A DNA stretch of 64,000 nucleotides, taken from NCBI GenBank assembly GCA_963931865.1, contig OZ007510.1:1821205-1885204 (forward strand), read 5' to 3'. The stretch is from Axinella damicornis. Its lineage: Eukaryota; Porifera; Demospongiae; Axinellida; Axinellidae. The position numbers were made by a program, and so were the translations under genes. Shown piece after piece: positions 1 through 11,355 of this stretch (position 1 is the stretch's first letter; the number at the start of each line of letters is the position of its first letter). The notes below the pieces were generated by a model. It did no database searches. It worked only from the letters and a program-made list of their open reading frames with translations, and was not told the origin of the DNA.

Positions 1-119
1 TTGCTAAGGGTAATCAGCCTGTAAAAGCATTTTTTGTGGACGGCAAGTGATCAAGTTGCTGATCATAAAATTCTTGATCCCAGTTGTAAATGCTAGTGAC
101 TAAGGTTCTGGTTGTGCAG

Positions 120-1306
120 GACTACAGACCAAAGGGAACAAGGATGAAGCCACCACTCCAGTGGGAATATACAACGGGAAGCAGTTCATTTTCCAAACTG
201 GTACTCTGAAAATATGGAACACCATTAAGACTCTTTGGCACTATGGTCTCTCACTGGTTCGAATGGACTTCCTTGTGCGTTCGAATCTCAAGAAGTTCTC
301 CACAATCTACAAGATACAGGCTGCCGGTCAGGCCTTTGAGACTGTCCCAGACATGCTAACGGCAATGGGAGGAGATGACATGTTTAAACTGACACAAAGT
401 TCTGCCCAAGACTACCTTGGGAAACGGCTTGGTTACTCCGAGAGACTCGTGGGAGAAATCGTCACAGCTGCTCTTCGTATGAACTATGGGCAGAACTCCC
501 GGGTCGATGCCTTCACAACACTTGTGGCTCTGACAGGAATGGAAGATGGAAGCCTGTGGAGTGTGGTGGGAGGGAATAGGCAGATTCCAGAGAAGCTGCT
601 TCAAAAGTCGAATGCCATCTTCCATCTGGGTGATGTCCAAACCATTGAAAGAGTCAGCAATGGTGGGAAGATCTCTTACTATTTGAAAACAGATGACGAG
701 GAAACCCAACAGAATCCACCTGAATTTGACGTTGTAATCGTTGCAAATCCACTGAACTTGTCAAAGGTGAAGTTTCTGAATTTCCCCAGTCCCATCTACA
801 CCAGTGCCTCTACCACACCGTATCAGCAAACGGTGGCAAATTTTGTCAAGGGAGAAATCAATCCTTCTTTCTTCAATCTTGCAGACTACGGAAGCGACTT
901 TCCCCTGACTATTCTCACTACTGTGCTGTCAAGCAGTCCCTTTGAGTTCCGCAGTGTTGCCATTCAAATCCCATCGGAGGTTCCTGCTAGCAAAGTACAC
1001 GAGTTCCAAAAACCGATTCAAGATGAACCAATGCGAGTCTGGAAAGTGTTCTCCCCTGCTCCTCTCACTGATGAGCAGAAGCAGCAAATGTTTCGGAAGA
1101 TTGAAGATCAGGTCACGGTTGATTGGCAGGCCTATCCCGTGTACGAGCCTCCGGAGGACTGCCCCAAGTTTGTTTTAGATGATGGTGTGTTCTATATCAA
1201 TGGCATTGAGAAGGCTGCCAGTGCCATGGAAATGAGTGCCATTGGGGCCAAGAATGTAGCCTTGCTGGCCAGAGAGTACCTGCTCAAAGACGGTGGAGTG
1301 AACTAG
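120..1306 (+). CDS. PCYOX1: prenylcysteine oxidase, 3'-terminal exon (5' part outside window)
   Basis: FAD-dependent thioether oxidase that cleaves prenylcysteines in the lysosome during breakdown of prenylated proteins (family knowledge). The exon opens after an acceptor ending in gtgcag at 117-119 and stays open for about 395 codons to TAG at 1304-1306. Recognisable family segments include QAAGQAFETVPDMLTAMGG, YGQNSRVDAFTTLVAL, GSLWSVVGGNRQIPEKLL and, near the end, EKAASAMEMSAIGAKNVALL, the C-terminal flavin-side helix of the family. The FAD-binding GxGxxG N-terminus and signal peptide must lie upstream, so the gene is partial. Bases 1-119 are intron. Strong whole-length resemblance; which PCYOX paralogue it is cannot be decided. 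Confidence 0.9.
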
Positions 1307-2017
1307 TACGTGTCCTAGCTGATGCTTGCTGATAAAGCCGTTACAATCATGTAGTTGGATTTTCCATGTCTGTGTACCTGATCAGTCTGTGTGTTATGGT
1401 TGTTGCTGGATTCCCAATTTTACACTGGAGAATTTTGTTCTGTGTTATTATAATTGATTTTGTCTTCCCATTGGCTGCCAAATTGGTAGAACAAAGATGT
1501 CATACAGGTTGGATCATTTTAACAAATGTACACCACTTAAATGTTGGGGCTACTGCACATCCACCTGGTTCAGCTGCAAGTTCGAGATGGTCTCATTCCC
1601 ATGCACAGATCATTAGTATACTCATGTGCACCTAGCCAACAGCTGCAGATGAAGCATATACGCATGTAGCCTCGATCGTTCCCAAGCCCCACGCGGCCTG
1701 GGAACAAGGCTAATACACATGATCCAACTGCATGACATTGTGTTCCCAATCAGTTTATTCATTTTGTTGCTCAGTATAGTCTTCCACGGCAGGAGCGCAT
1801 AATGAGGTACCTTATTATGTGCTCCTGTCCGCGGTCTGTGGATGGATTGCAATCAAATTGCTACATAGTCCCAGATCATGCATGCACATTACGGTCTGAT
1901 CTGGCAGGTGCATAAGCACATAAAAATTCTTGAGACCTGTAACATTGACAGATTAAATCTCAGATAAACAGACTGACATTGCAAATTATAGTTTAATTTA
2001 TTATTTGATGTGTTTGC
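1307..2017. other. intergenic region between converging gene ends
   Basis: Holds the 3' flanks of prenylcysteine oxidase (+) and syntaxin-5 (-), which converge here. It contains one short hairpin element at 1667-1712. The open frames in it show no protein-family resemblance. Confidence 0.6.
1667..1712. mobile_element. short hairpin MITE (TAGCCTCG family)
   Basis: 46-bp inverted repeat beginning TAGCCTCG and ending GGGAACAAGGCTA. Flanks atacgcatg (left) and atacacatg (right) match at 8 of 9 positions, as expected of a slightly decayed 9-bp target-site duplication. Confidence 0.7.
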
Positions 2018-5000
2018 TCAAGTGAGAAACACAATGAAAATGATGAAGAATACAAGCACAACCATAAATATTTTGATCATGAGCCATCTGTTTGAGGTGA
2101 TGCCCTTGAAGTACTTCAGCAGTTCCGTGTGGGCAGCCTCCACATTCAGTTGTGTCTCACTCACATTGGTGTCGATCCTGCCGAGAGGGAGGAAGAGGGA
2201 AGAAGAAGTCCGTCAATTTGACACCCTTGTTATCCCCAGCATGGATTCCTAACAGGTTATACATGCTGGACTGGGAACAAGATGACTTGAACAGAACAGG
2301 ATCTGCTTGAGGTGATGTCATGGAGACCAGAGGTGCAATCTCTTGACCTGAAATGGAGGCGCACTTAACAGACAGCATGGCGTGCCTAAGCCTCCTTAGG
2401 GAACTGTGGATCTAGGGCCCTTTGAAAGGCCTCTAGAGAATAGCTGGTCTCGTGCCCAGACCTCTCAGTGTGTATGAGGGTCTGGGCACGAGACCAGAGA
2501 ATAGCCAACTTCCAAGTAGGCGCATGCCAGGGCTCACTCCACTCCATCTTTCCTGCTGACCTTACAACTTGCTCCTCCTGTTCCTGGACCATCTCAGCGA
2601 GCTGCTTGAAGATGGAACCTAGCTCCACAATGGTGGAGTGGATGTTCTCCATTGCTTCTGCTCGTTCCTGGATGTATGTATCCTGGAGATGTGTGTGTGT
2701 GTGGTGGGTGGTATGTGTGTGGTGGGTTGTGTGTGTGTGTGGACATGGACGTGGCAAGTAGAAGTGCGATGTGAGGGGAGAAGGGAACAGGTTGGGACCG
2801 ACAGGAAGGACCACACCCTCCCATCGTACTCTTCAGCTAAAGCCGTGAATTTTACGAGCTACATCCAGCATTGATGCCAGAGGAGCGAATCCTTCTGATC
2901 GGTCAATTGGAACACGGGAATAAATTAAACCATCCCTTAGGCCACGTATTGTTAAGGACAGTTGTCAATGAACGTGGTCATCCCACTAGTTGAGGCTGAC
3001 TCTGCTACTCTTACCTGCTGCTGCAGTTGCTGAATCTGCTGGTTTCTCTGCACTGATTCCATGTCTATACTGACGTTGTGGTTGCCGTCCATCTGGTCGC
3101 TACGGAGCAGCACTGACCCACCTGTGGCAGAAACAAGATACACGTACAGTGGTGAGTGGGAGGGTCTATGACCCCACTCCCAATGTGTATGTGCTAAGGG
3201 GATTGTGTAGTCATGGGTTGTGTATGGAATGCTATTTGTGCTGCATGCCCCACCCACCTTCCCTGGTGTCAAAAGCGGCCAGGGGGAGGGAGGAAGTCAT
3301 GGGAGAGGCCGAGAACTGTTCCCGCCGCTGCTTCTGTTGTTTCAAGTTCTGGGAAGGGTTGATGTGTGGGAGTGTAAGTGTGTGGGTGTGTAAGTGTGTG
3401 CATTTATGGAAGTGCAAGTGTGGGTGTGTCAGTGTGTGGATGCATGTGTGAGAGTTTAAGTGTGTGGATGTGTGGGTGTGTGAGTGTGTGGATGGGTATC
3501 CGGAAACGTGGGAGTGTAATTAAGTATGTGGGTGGGTATGGCGTAGGTGTGTGTATGTGTACAATTAACTGTGTGTATGTGTCTGCATGCGTATATGACT
3601 ATATGTGTGGATGTGCGCGCATGACTGTGTATCGTAAAGTGTCAGAAGGCTATTAGCCAATAGAATTCTATAGCCTTGTTCCCAGGCGCTCGGTGGGGGC
3701 ACCTGCAAATGAGGCTAATAGCATCCATACCTCTGTCCTAAGCTCCAGGACACCCTTAAAGTCCCGTGATATGTCGACCAGTTTGCTCTAGAAAATAAGA
3801 TGATCAACATTCCAAATAAAGCACACCAAAATGGTCATCATTATTGAAAAACACTAACATTTGTGTGTGTGTGTGAGTGTACAGAGTGATGGAAGTGGGT
3901 TGCTTGGGAGGTGGGACTTCTGTAAACATTAGCGAGTCTCCATTACAGTTAAAACATTGACCAGAGTCACTTAAAAATGTGGAACCTACCAATATCATTG
4001 TAATCTGAACGGAACTTCATCAGTAAGTTATTTTTGGGTAGAGATGCTTGCTTATCTTTGTTCCTGGCTAGACCAATAAGACATGTACATGCACAAGGTT
4101 GAAGGAAAGATTTTGGCTGTGTACTAGTGTGTAGGACCACCTAGCCTCATTCGCAGGCTCCCAGCACATGGGGGAGCCTGGGAACAGGCTAATAGCCACC
4201 CACCTGTAGAGACACGACGACAGAGCTGGAATGAGTCTTCATGTTCCGGGTCTCCCGGTGAGAGCGAGCCTTCACCTGCTGCTGGAGGTCTGCAATGTCT
4301 GTGTTTAGCTTGGCCAGGTCTTGCTTGATCACCTGTGTCAGCTCCTGAATCTCCGAGGTGGGGTCACCAAAGAGACTCCGTCCTCTTGCCACTGGAAGGA
4401 TGGGAACGAGGGAGTGGACACACTCACTACATCTGAAGGTGATCAACAGTTCACGGTATCCTTTAGCTGACCGCTGATCAAATGACTTACATTCGGTTAA
4501 CTTCTCTAACTTGGTACACGTACAGCTGATATCATAACCTATTCTCCTGTGGAAGGGAAGCCACAAGTGTTCAGTTAACATCCCAGTAATCCCATCACTT
4601 GGAGTGTGTCACTGTGTAACATGTGGTGGCAGCCATACTATACACAAGGAAGACCGAAAGCTGCAGTAATCATTGAACAATGTAACAGTATATATGACAA
4701 GCTAAGTAGTCTCATTCTAAAAGCCTTGACTATGCATCTATAGTCCCAGGTATGGGGATGAGGGTGCAAGCTAAGAGGCTTACTTTGCAGCCATCATCAC
4801 CTCTGAAGATTTCAATGGCGGCCTTGCCCTGAGAGACCTGGCAGGAGCCTGTGTGTGGGGTGTGGGGTAGGGGTGGGAGAGGGGTTCAGGGAGTGGACGG
4901 AGGGGGTGTGGGGTAGGGGTGGGAGAGGGGTTCAGGGAGTGGACGGAGGGGGTGTGGGGTAGGGGTGGGAGAGGGGTTCAGGGAGTGGACGGAGGGGGTG

Positions 5001-5692
5001 TGGGGTAGGGGTGGGAGAGGGGTTCAGGGAGTGGACGGAGGGAGTGTGGGGTAGGGGTGGGAGAGGGGTTCAGGGAGTGGACGGAGGGGGTGTGGGATAG
5101 GGGTGGGAGAGGGGTTCAGGGAGTGGACGGAGGGAGGGGTGGGAGAGGGGTTCAGGGAGTGGACGGAGGGAGTGGACGGAGGGGGTGTGGGGTAGGGGTT
5201 CAGGGAGTGGACGGAGGGGGTGTGGGGTAGGGGTGGGAGAGGGGTTCAGGGAGTGGACGGCGGATTGGGAGGGAGGGCAAAGACATTATAAACACTGGTG
5301 CTACTGGTAACCGGGGACGAGGGCCGATCATTCTATACTTACAGCTGCGATTGGGATTGTGACCCCATATACAGTGGATATGGGTGCGGCTTACCGTACA
5401 ATTCCGTACGCTAGTTGGGTTTTTTGCCAAACTCACAGGGTCATTTAATGTATCAGCACAGTCACAACTAACGGTCACAAGATGGTGACCCTGGTCGCAG
5501 CTGTAAATACAGCAGCACTGATTATATTAGGGTGTAACCACCCCTAGTCTCAGAACCAGACTCCCAACCCAAAGGGGGAGGGTTGGGTATGGGAGTCTGG
5601 TACCAAGACTAAACCACCCCTTGACTTACATGGTACGACTGTAGTGACTTCACTACGGAGGTGAACTCGGCCGTCCTGTCTCTGCATGCCAT
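2018..5692 (-). CDS. STX5: syntaxin-5 (Golgi Qa-SNARE)
   Basis: Qa-SNARE for ER-Golgi and intra-Golgi vesicle fusion. Read on the minus strand in exons at about 5630-5692, 4784-4848, 4491-4546, 4204-4391, 3731-3787, 3258-3348, 3015-3121, 2561-2682 and 2018-2177; all proposed junctions are GT-AG and keep phase. The start MACRDRTAEFTSVVKSLQ matches the family's short form (MSCRDRTQEF). Then come RIGYDISCTCTKLEKLTEL, SLFGDPTSEIQELTQVIKQD, the THSSSVVVSLQSKLVDIS motif, DFKGVLELRTENLKQQKQRR, and the SNARE motif DTYIQERAEAMENIHSTIVE. The zero-layer glutamine lies in SIFKQLAEM. The C-terminus SNRWLMIKIFMVVLVFFIIF is the tail anchor, ending at TGA 2018-2020. The frame stays open for about 75 codons upstream of 5692 but has no ATG there. 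Confidence 0.93.
2445..2495. mobile_element. short hairpin MITE (TGGTCTCGTGCCCAGACC arms)
   Basis: 51-bp near-perfect hairpin with 18-bp arms, in the syntaxin-5 intron between 2177 and 2561. It is flanked on both sides by the identical 10-mer agagaatagc (2435-2444 and 2496-2505), a clear target-site duplication. Confidence 0.8.
2694..2746. repeat. (TG)n-rich microsatellite
   Basis: TG/GTGG-rich tract in the syntaxin-5 intron just upstream of the SNARE-motif exon. It generates spurious Thr/His-rich frames on the other strand. Confidence 0.8.
3366..3640. repeat. degenerate GTGTG-rich satellite
   Basis: About 270 bp of imperfect TGTGGGTGTG-type repeat in a syntaxin-5 intron. The Cys/Val-rich frames over it are artefacts. 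Confidence 0.75.
4855..5260. repeat. 46-bp G-rich minisatellite in syntaxin-5 intron 1
   Basis: Tandem units of 46 bp starting tgtggggtaggggtggg and ending with gtggacggaggggg; for example, unit starts at 4861 and 4907 are exactly 46 bp apart. Five near-perfect units are followed by partial, rearranged units that lack the tgtggggtag segment. The strand is strongly G-biased, with many GGGG runs. Confidence 0.9.
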
Positions 5693-6216
5693 TGTCTCTG
5701 GTTCAAAAGAGGAGGGCACAGCTTGGGACGGGTGTGGGAATGAGAGCAAGTCAGGACAGGAAGCAGAACCTAGAGGGTGTCCTTGGACTAGAGAGCCAGT
5801 GGGGTAGACAGAAGCAGCAGAGTACTGGTCTTCTTTAGGGTACTGGCGCCGCCTTGACCGAAGACTCGCCAGCTTGGAACGAACACCGTGGGCACACGGC
5901 AATATTGGCAACGAAATCAATAATTTCTGGGATGTAGCCAGAAGTTAATATTATTTAGCTTCTTCCTCGTAATACACTTCTGATACTTCAGCCTTCTGTT
6001 ACCAGGTACGGTGTATAGGTCGTCTCAGAATCCAGAATTTTGATCACAACATCAGTGAGGAAAAGTTTCGTTCATTCGCCACGACACAAGCATTACGTCA
6101 TCTTTGGTTTCCCAATAAAAGCCCACCAAGCCATAAACATGCGCCTCTGTGCTTTGCTGACTATCCTAGTGAAGACTTATATCCTCTACTATTTTTCAAA
6201 AAGTGTGGAGGCAACC

Positions 6217-7632
6217 ATGAGCTCAGCCCCACCAGCTCATCAGACTCAGCCGAGTTGCATGCCTATTCCAAAAACTGCACAATGCCGCAATGAAGTTGGA
6301 GCAGCAGTGTCTGAAGGAGATCCTTCCACATGTTTAAATGATGCTGAGGTACAATGTCAGCAATTGGTACCATATGAGCCAGTACGGTTCCTTCCGTTTC
6401 AGGACAATCAGAGAGAATTTGTGTTTGCAGGCAAGGAATGGGTGATTGTTCAACAGTGGAATGAAATTGGACTAGCAGCAGTGGTCTGGGAAGCTGTAAG
6501 TTTAAAGTTCTGTAGTAGTTAGGCCTTGCCAGTTTAGCATTATGTTGCTTGGGCCTGAACGACTTTGGTGCAATTCGAAAGAGTAAACCATTCATATGCA
6601 TATGTTGTACTGATCAAGAGGCCTCATGATCTCCAAAGCCTTAGCATGGGAATTGGTGGAAAGTAGTTGTACGTTTTGAAATTGCATGAAATGAACCCCA
6701 TGATCAATCAAATAGTGATCATTTGACTGTGTTGGGGAGGTCTTCTGGCCCAAACAACATAGTTTAATTTGCTACTATGTTTCAGTTCACCGTCATGTTT
6801 CAGTTACCAGTAGCTAGTATTTTATATGCTTCAGTTATAGCTACAGATTGATTAAAATTAATGAGGACTCTAAAATGATCTTCCATTGTGATTCCTGAAG
6901 TAGTCATTGCTTGACCCCTGTAGGCCATAGCACTGTGCCAGTATCTGGAGACTCTTGACACTGGTGTACTGTCGGGCGGGAGGGTGATTGAACTCGGTGC
7001 TGGTACTGGCCTAGCAGGGATGGTAGCCAGTGCTTTAGGTAATTCTGCACGACCTACAGCCCTAAATGGTAGCAGTGACTACAATAAGCTGCAGATAATT
7101 AGCTATGCTATCTGCTAGAAGATCCATAATTATAGATATACTTTAAAGTTGATCTTGAGCATTAACGAGCCATTTATAACCTTTGTCCTAGAGCTGGAAA
7201 GCTCTTCAATGGTAGGTTTCCTGTCTCTTCCATGCCTGTCCTACACTATCTCTTATAGGTGCCCAGAGCGTTGTACTAACGGACAGAAATACTGCATCGG
7301 CATCTGCAAATCTTCAGCAAAACAAACACAACCTTGAAGGTAGAACAATCACCGTTTCTCACTTGGAGTGGGGGGTTGACGTGGACCTAGCCACCTTCAG
7401 CCCTCCCTTCGACATGATACTGGCAGCTGATGTGGTGTACGTAGAGGAATCATTTCCGTTACTGATCAAGTCATTAGATGATCTCACGGACTCCCAAACA
7501 GTTGTGCTACTCTCCTGCAAGCATCGCTACGAGAGCTACATGAAGTTCTTTACGTTATTTCAGACAAAATTTGACTTTGAAGTTGTGTGGTTTAATGAAG
7601 ACCTCAAGGTATATAGGGCTAGAAAGAAATGA
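6217..7632 (+). CDS. METTL21A: METTL21A-like protein lysine methyltransferase
   Basis: Seven-beta-strand SAM-dependent methyltransferase; the human protein trimethylates a lysine of Hsp70 chaperones. Three exons: 6217-6495, 6924-7038 and 7259-7632, all GT-AG. The N-terminal region has LVPYEPVRFLPF and WVIVQQWNEIGLAAVVWEA. Exon 2 carries the SAM site VIELGAGTGLAGMVAS. Exon 3 has VVLTDRNTA, LEWGVDVD, and MILAADVVYVEESFPLL, corresponding to the family's DxxY-type motif (DIIYLEE in human). It ends YRARKK and TGA at 7630-7632. I chose the ATG at 6217 (MSSAPPAHQ). An in-frame ATG at 6139 would add a hydrophobic leader (MRLCALLTILVKTYILYYF), unusual for this cytosolic family. Divergent from syntaxin-5, about 520 bp apart. 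Confidence 0.88.
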
Positions 7633-7722
7633 CTGCTCTTGCTGCCACTGACCTCTTGCTGTAGCTACTGACATTGAAACAGTCCGAATCACCACAAAGA
7701 AAGCTGGACTTTGGTTTTCCTG

Positions 7723-9122
7723 TTAACCAATTTCATCTTTTTCCAGCTCAGTCATCACAGGTCCTTGTAACAGCATCTCCTCAGAGCAGTACCTGCACAT
7801 ACAGTCATCATCACTGCAGATTCTGCTTAGTTCTGAAAGTGTATCCCCTTTCTTCAACATGTCAAATATCATTTCCTTCAGTTTGGATTCCAAGTCAAAC
7901 AGATGCTCGTCATGCACTCCAGGTGCAATCTCTCTCATCACCCTGGCCAGCTGTAGAACATAGTCCGTATTGCACCCGCTGTGCCCCCTTGAGTTCATGA
8001 TCTGCTCTGCAAGTGCAGTGATTGGAGCAGGTCCGAAGTAGTTTGGGTGTGTCTCAGTGCCAATGTATACCAGTGCAGTGAAAGGCAGCATCTCTTTGTC
8101 CCTCGGGTAGAAGTTGACCTCGTGTGTTGCATAGGAGCCTGTCTCTCTCTGGTTCAAGTAGGCCATCACATCTGGAACATCTTTGGGCTGCACTTTGTAT
8201 GCTATTCCCCAGGTGCACTCCTACAGTAAAGAGAAATCCATCCACATTCAACTGTTTATACTAAGGGCCCATTAACTTTTGCTATAGTGCTATTCCCAGA
8301 CTCAGACCTCCCAAACAGTGAGAGCATTCGACTGCAGATTGAGAGGTTCCCGGTTCAAATCCGGGTGCCCCCTCACTTTTTTTTCTCTCCAAAGCTAGGA
8401 GGGACAGAATGGCTACACAGTAAAGGGGCTGGCCTACGTGCATGCTAGCTCCCGGAGCAGTTGCTATTGTGTACATGTTACTTCTTGACACGCCTCCTAC
8501 AATGCAAGATGGCGGCCAGTTTAATGCCCACTGCAATCCTCTACTGAGGAAAGTGGTGTGGTATGTTCGAGACAGCATGAAACAATCACTGTTATTACCC
8601 ATGCACTTAATTACCGACTCTTTTGACTGACTTGCGTGTGAACAGTTCACTGCCAACTCACCAATTTTCATCAACACATTAATCGCACTACGGAAGCTGT
8701 TTTCGTTATTAATTGCATCTGCAAAACCTTGAGATTGCATGAGCACCAGCTGCTTAGAGCAAGAGGCTGAGCAAGTGGCTTCATACTATGGGATGCTTAG
8801 CAAGAAGCAAGCGGCCAAAGATTTATGTACAGAATTTTTCATAGTGTAATCAACTGACCTCTTGTTTTGGTACCAGGGTGACTACTCTTCCAGGCTGCAT
8901 GGAATGACAGATCAAAAAATCATCCCAGCCCCGCCCACGCTTTCAGGTGGATCATGGACGCTAAAATCTTACCGCGTCCGGTGTACCTCTGTGAATGACG
9001 CTACCCTGCCAGAACCTCCTTGCAAATCCCTTCACGCACCCCACCACCTTATCTTGGTAGGGGAAGTTCGTCTTCCACAGCAGAGAGCCGTACCCAAACA
9101 CGCATACACATGCGGCATCCAT
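7723..9122 (-). CDS. CHAC2: ChaC-type glutathione-specific gamma-glutamylcyclotransferase, copy A
   Basis: Degrades glutathione to 5-oxoproline and Cys-Gly in the cytosol. Three exons: 8973-9122, 8859-8894 and 7723-8220. Exon 1 starts [20 protein letters not shown], with the family's VFGYGSL substrate loop, then [16 protein letters not shown]. The 36-bp exon 2 encodes [12 protein letters not shown]. Exon 3 gives [20 protein letters not shown], then the block with the catalytic glutamate ([13 protein letters not shown]), [18 protein letters not shown] and [17 protein letters not shown]. The C-terminus extends beyond the usual ChaC2 end and carries the cysteine cluster CMCRYC. The most diverged of the three copies. 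The symbol is by family, not proven orthology. Confidence 0.9.
8317..8373 (+). pseudogene. 5'-degraded tRNA-Cys(GCA) or tRNA-derived SINE head
   Basis: The sequence from AGTGAGAGCATTCG through the anticodon loop ACTGCAGATT to the T arm GGTTCAAATCC and the acceptor-side GTGCCCCCT matches a eukaryotic tRNA-Cys. The 5' acceptor strand and D-stem are not there (the preceding bases cannot pair with TGCCCCC), so a working tRNA is unlikely. It lies in intron 2 of ChaC copy A. Confidence 0.65.
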
Positions 9123-9367
9123 GCATGCATGTCATGTGATTATGGCATCGTTGTGGGTGTGGTTTGCAGTGCCATTATAGGGCTTAGCTCGGGTGTGCTG
9201 GGCATACTCAGTATTACTACTAAATTTTCATGGAACAATTATGAAATTGCTTTCCTTCAGAGAAGCAGCTATACTCTGAATAATACATAATGTTTCATGA
9301 TATCGCTGATAATATTATGTCTTGGAAAAAATATTTTGAAGTGTATGTTGACTGTAGCGGATTGCTT

Positions 9368-10915
9368 TCAGTTCGTAACAGAGACATAAGATTGTTGAAG
9401 TGCTTCTTCCCCATCTTCCTTGCTATGCTCCACCACCGGAACTGGTTTGGTTTTCTCAAATGAGTCAGCAGCAGCAGCAGCAGAGTCGCAACAGTTGCAC
9501 ATGCAGTTGTCTGTAGGAAGTTCCCAGATCGTGATGACTTGAGTACTCAACTTTACCCACATCATCTCCCTCACTTTGACCTCAATACCATACAAATGTT
9601 CATCCGGCACTTGGGGAGCGATCTGTCTCATAGACACGGCCAGGTTCATTAAGTACTCTGTGTTGCATCCACTGGGGCCTCGTGAGTTCACTATTTGCTT
9701 TGAAATTACATCGAGCGGAGCAGGACCAAGGTAATTTGGGTTCGCCTCTGTACCAATGTATACCAACACTGTGAATGAAGACACTCCTTTGGTTTGTGGG
9801 TGGAACACGACCTCATGTGTGGTGTAGCCCCCCTTCTCCCTGTGATCAAGGTAAGCCATTACGTCCGGAACGTCCTTTGGCTGGACTCGGTATGCTAGCC
9901 CCCAGGTAGATTCCTATATGGAAGATGTAATAGATACCTTCTATATAGCATGCTAGCTTTATTCACTCCCTTCAAATCCCTTGGTGACATGTATAATTCC
10001 TACTTCAAACCCAACTATACCTGAGTTACCATTACTCAGGTAGTAAATAAGGTAGTGAGTTTCAGTTGGGACGTTAAGTTGATAGGATACTTGCATGTGC
10101 ATATAATTATGTGCTGGCAGTATTCACCATAACTTTATGATTTTCGAGTGGAAACTGCACAAGTGGTAGTCGGTGCAATTTTATTGCCAAAATAAAATCA
10201 ATACTGACCTGTAAGAAAAGGGCTGGATGTACACGGCTTGTTCTCTCCGTTTCATAAAAGCACCCAAGAGCTTGTGATGGCGTGCGTGTCCAGCAGTATG
10301 GTTATCTAGCTGCCTCAGCATGGTAGCTTCCATTGCTTCCTTGGTGACGAGACTTAACTTCCTAGCTGAAACTGCATTATCCAATTTACCCCTAATGATG
10401 TTGGCTGCCTGAACAGGCTTCCTAGCACAAACATCATAGATTGTAGGTTGCTTGTGAACTAAATACCTTACTGTTTATTCTAGTAGGTTTCTGCTGACAA
10501 ATGACCCATTTTCTAGTTTGCCCCCTGAGCTTGCTAGTTGCATCAGCATGTTACCTTGCATTACTTCACTGAAACCTCACACTGCTGTGATGAAAACACA
10601 ACAGGTAGGTAGGGTGCAATTCTGCCCCAAACATTACCCACGCTTGCAAAGTCAGTACTTCAACAAACACACCATTGATTAGACTCACCTCTTTTGTTTG
10701 TATCAAAGTCACAACTCTTCCAGGCTGCAATGTGATGATGCAATACGATCATAGACCATAGACAGTAGTTTATTGTGTAGCTATGGAGATCACAATTAAT
10801 AAGCACAATGTTAATGGACGTAAACAATGTAGTCAGGCCATCATGTAGTGGTAGCTATAGTGGTTGTGGTGGTTGTAGTACACGTACTACATGTATTTGC
10901 GTGTGTGAGGTGTGT

Positions 10916-10946
<31 letters not shown>

Positions 10947-11065
10947 GGGGGTTATAATTGTAGCCTCGTTCCCAGGGCGGCCAGTTTCTTTTTTCGCTCG
11001 CAGTCTTTATGCATAACTAATACTCTTCAGGAAGAATCAATTTTCACTCACTATGGGCTAATTTG

Positions 11066-11104
<39 letters not shown>

Positions 11105-11355
11105 GTGTCCACAATCCCACTTACAGCGCCTGGTACTCCTCTGTGGTCTGTGCTACCCTGCCAGAACCTCCGCGAGTACCCTTTCACACATCCCACCATC
11201 TTGGCCTCGTAGGGGAAGTTCGTTTTCCACAGCAGAGAGCCGTAACCAAACACCCACACTGACGTATCTGCTATCCCATCGCTGGCTGCTCCGCTAGGCT
11301 TGGGGGTCGAACTGCCCTGGCAATGGGTTGTACTACCTTTCTGTCCACCTGTCAT
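9368..11355 (-). CDS. CHAC2: ChaC-type gamma-glutamylcyclotransferase, copy B
   Basis: Second tandem copy with the same three-exon structure: 11125-11355, 10689-10724 and 9368-9913. The start ATG at 11355 is firm because an in-frame TAA lies two codons upstream. A low-complexity N-terminal extension ([20 protein letters not shown]) precedes [20 protein letters not shown] and [16 protein letters not shown]. Exon 2 encodes [12 protein letters not shown]. Exon 3 has [20 protein letters not shown] with the catalytic glutamate region and [19 protein letters not shown]. The C-terminus holds the [10 protein letters not shown] cluster, an Ala run and the end SYVSVTN. Its exon 3 is nearly identical to that of copy C while exons 1 and 2 differ. 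Confidence 0.9.
10907..10951. repeat. (TG)n plus poly-G tract
   Basis: TG repeat followed by about 22 consecutive G, in intron 1 of ChaC copy B. Confidence 0.85.
11070..11104. repeat. (ATCT)n microsatellite
   Basis: Eight or more ATCT units, about 20 bp inside the intron from the exon 1 donor of ChaC copy B. Confidence 0.9.

Noticed and set aside
8282..8746. Minus-strand open frame with the motif [18 protein letters not shown]
   Set aside because: This is the well-known false translation of a tRNA-Cys sequence; the frame simply crosses the tRNA-like relic at 8317-8373.
10181..10384. Minus-strand frame in intron 1... intron 2 region of ChaC copy B ([20 protein letters not shown])
   Set aside because: Related, decayed sequence follows at 10420-10650, so it looks like a local duplication. 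No family match and no splice support in the ChaC reading phase.
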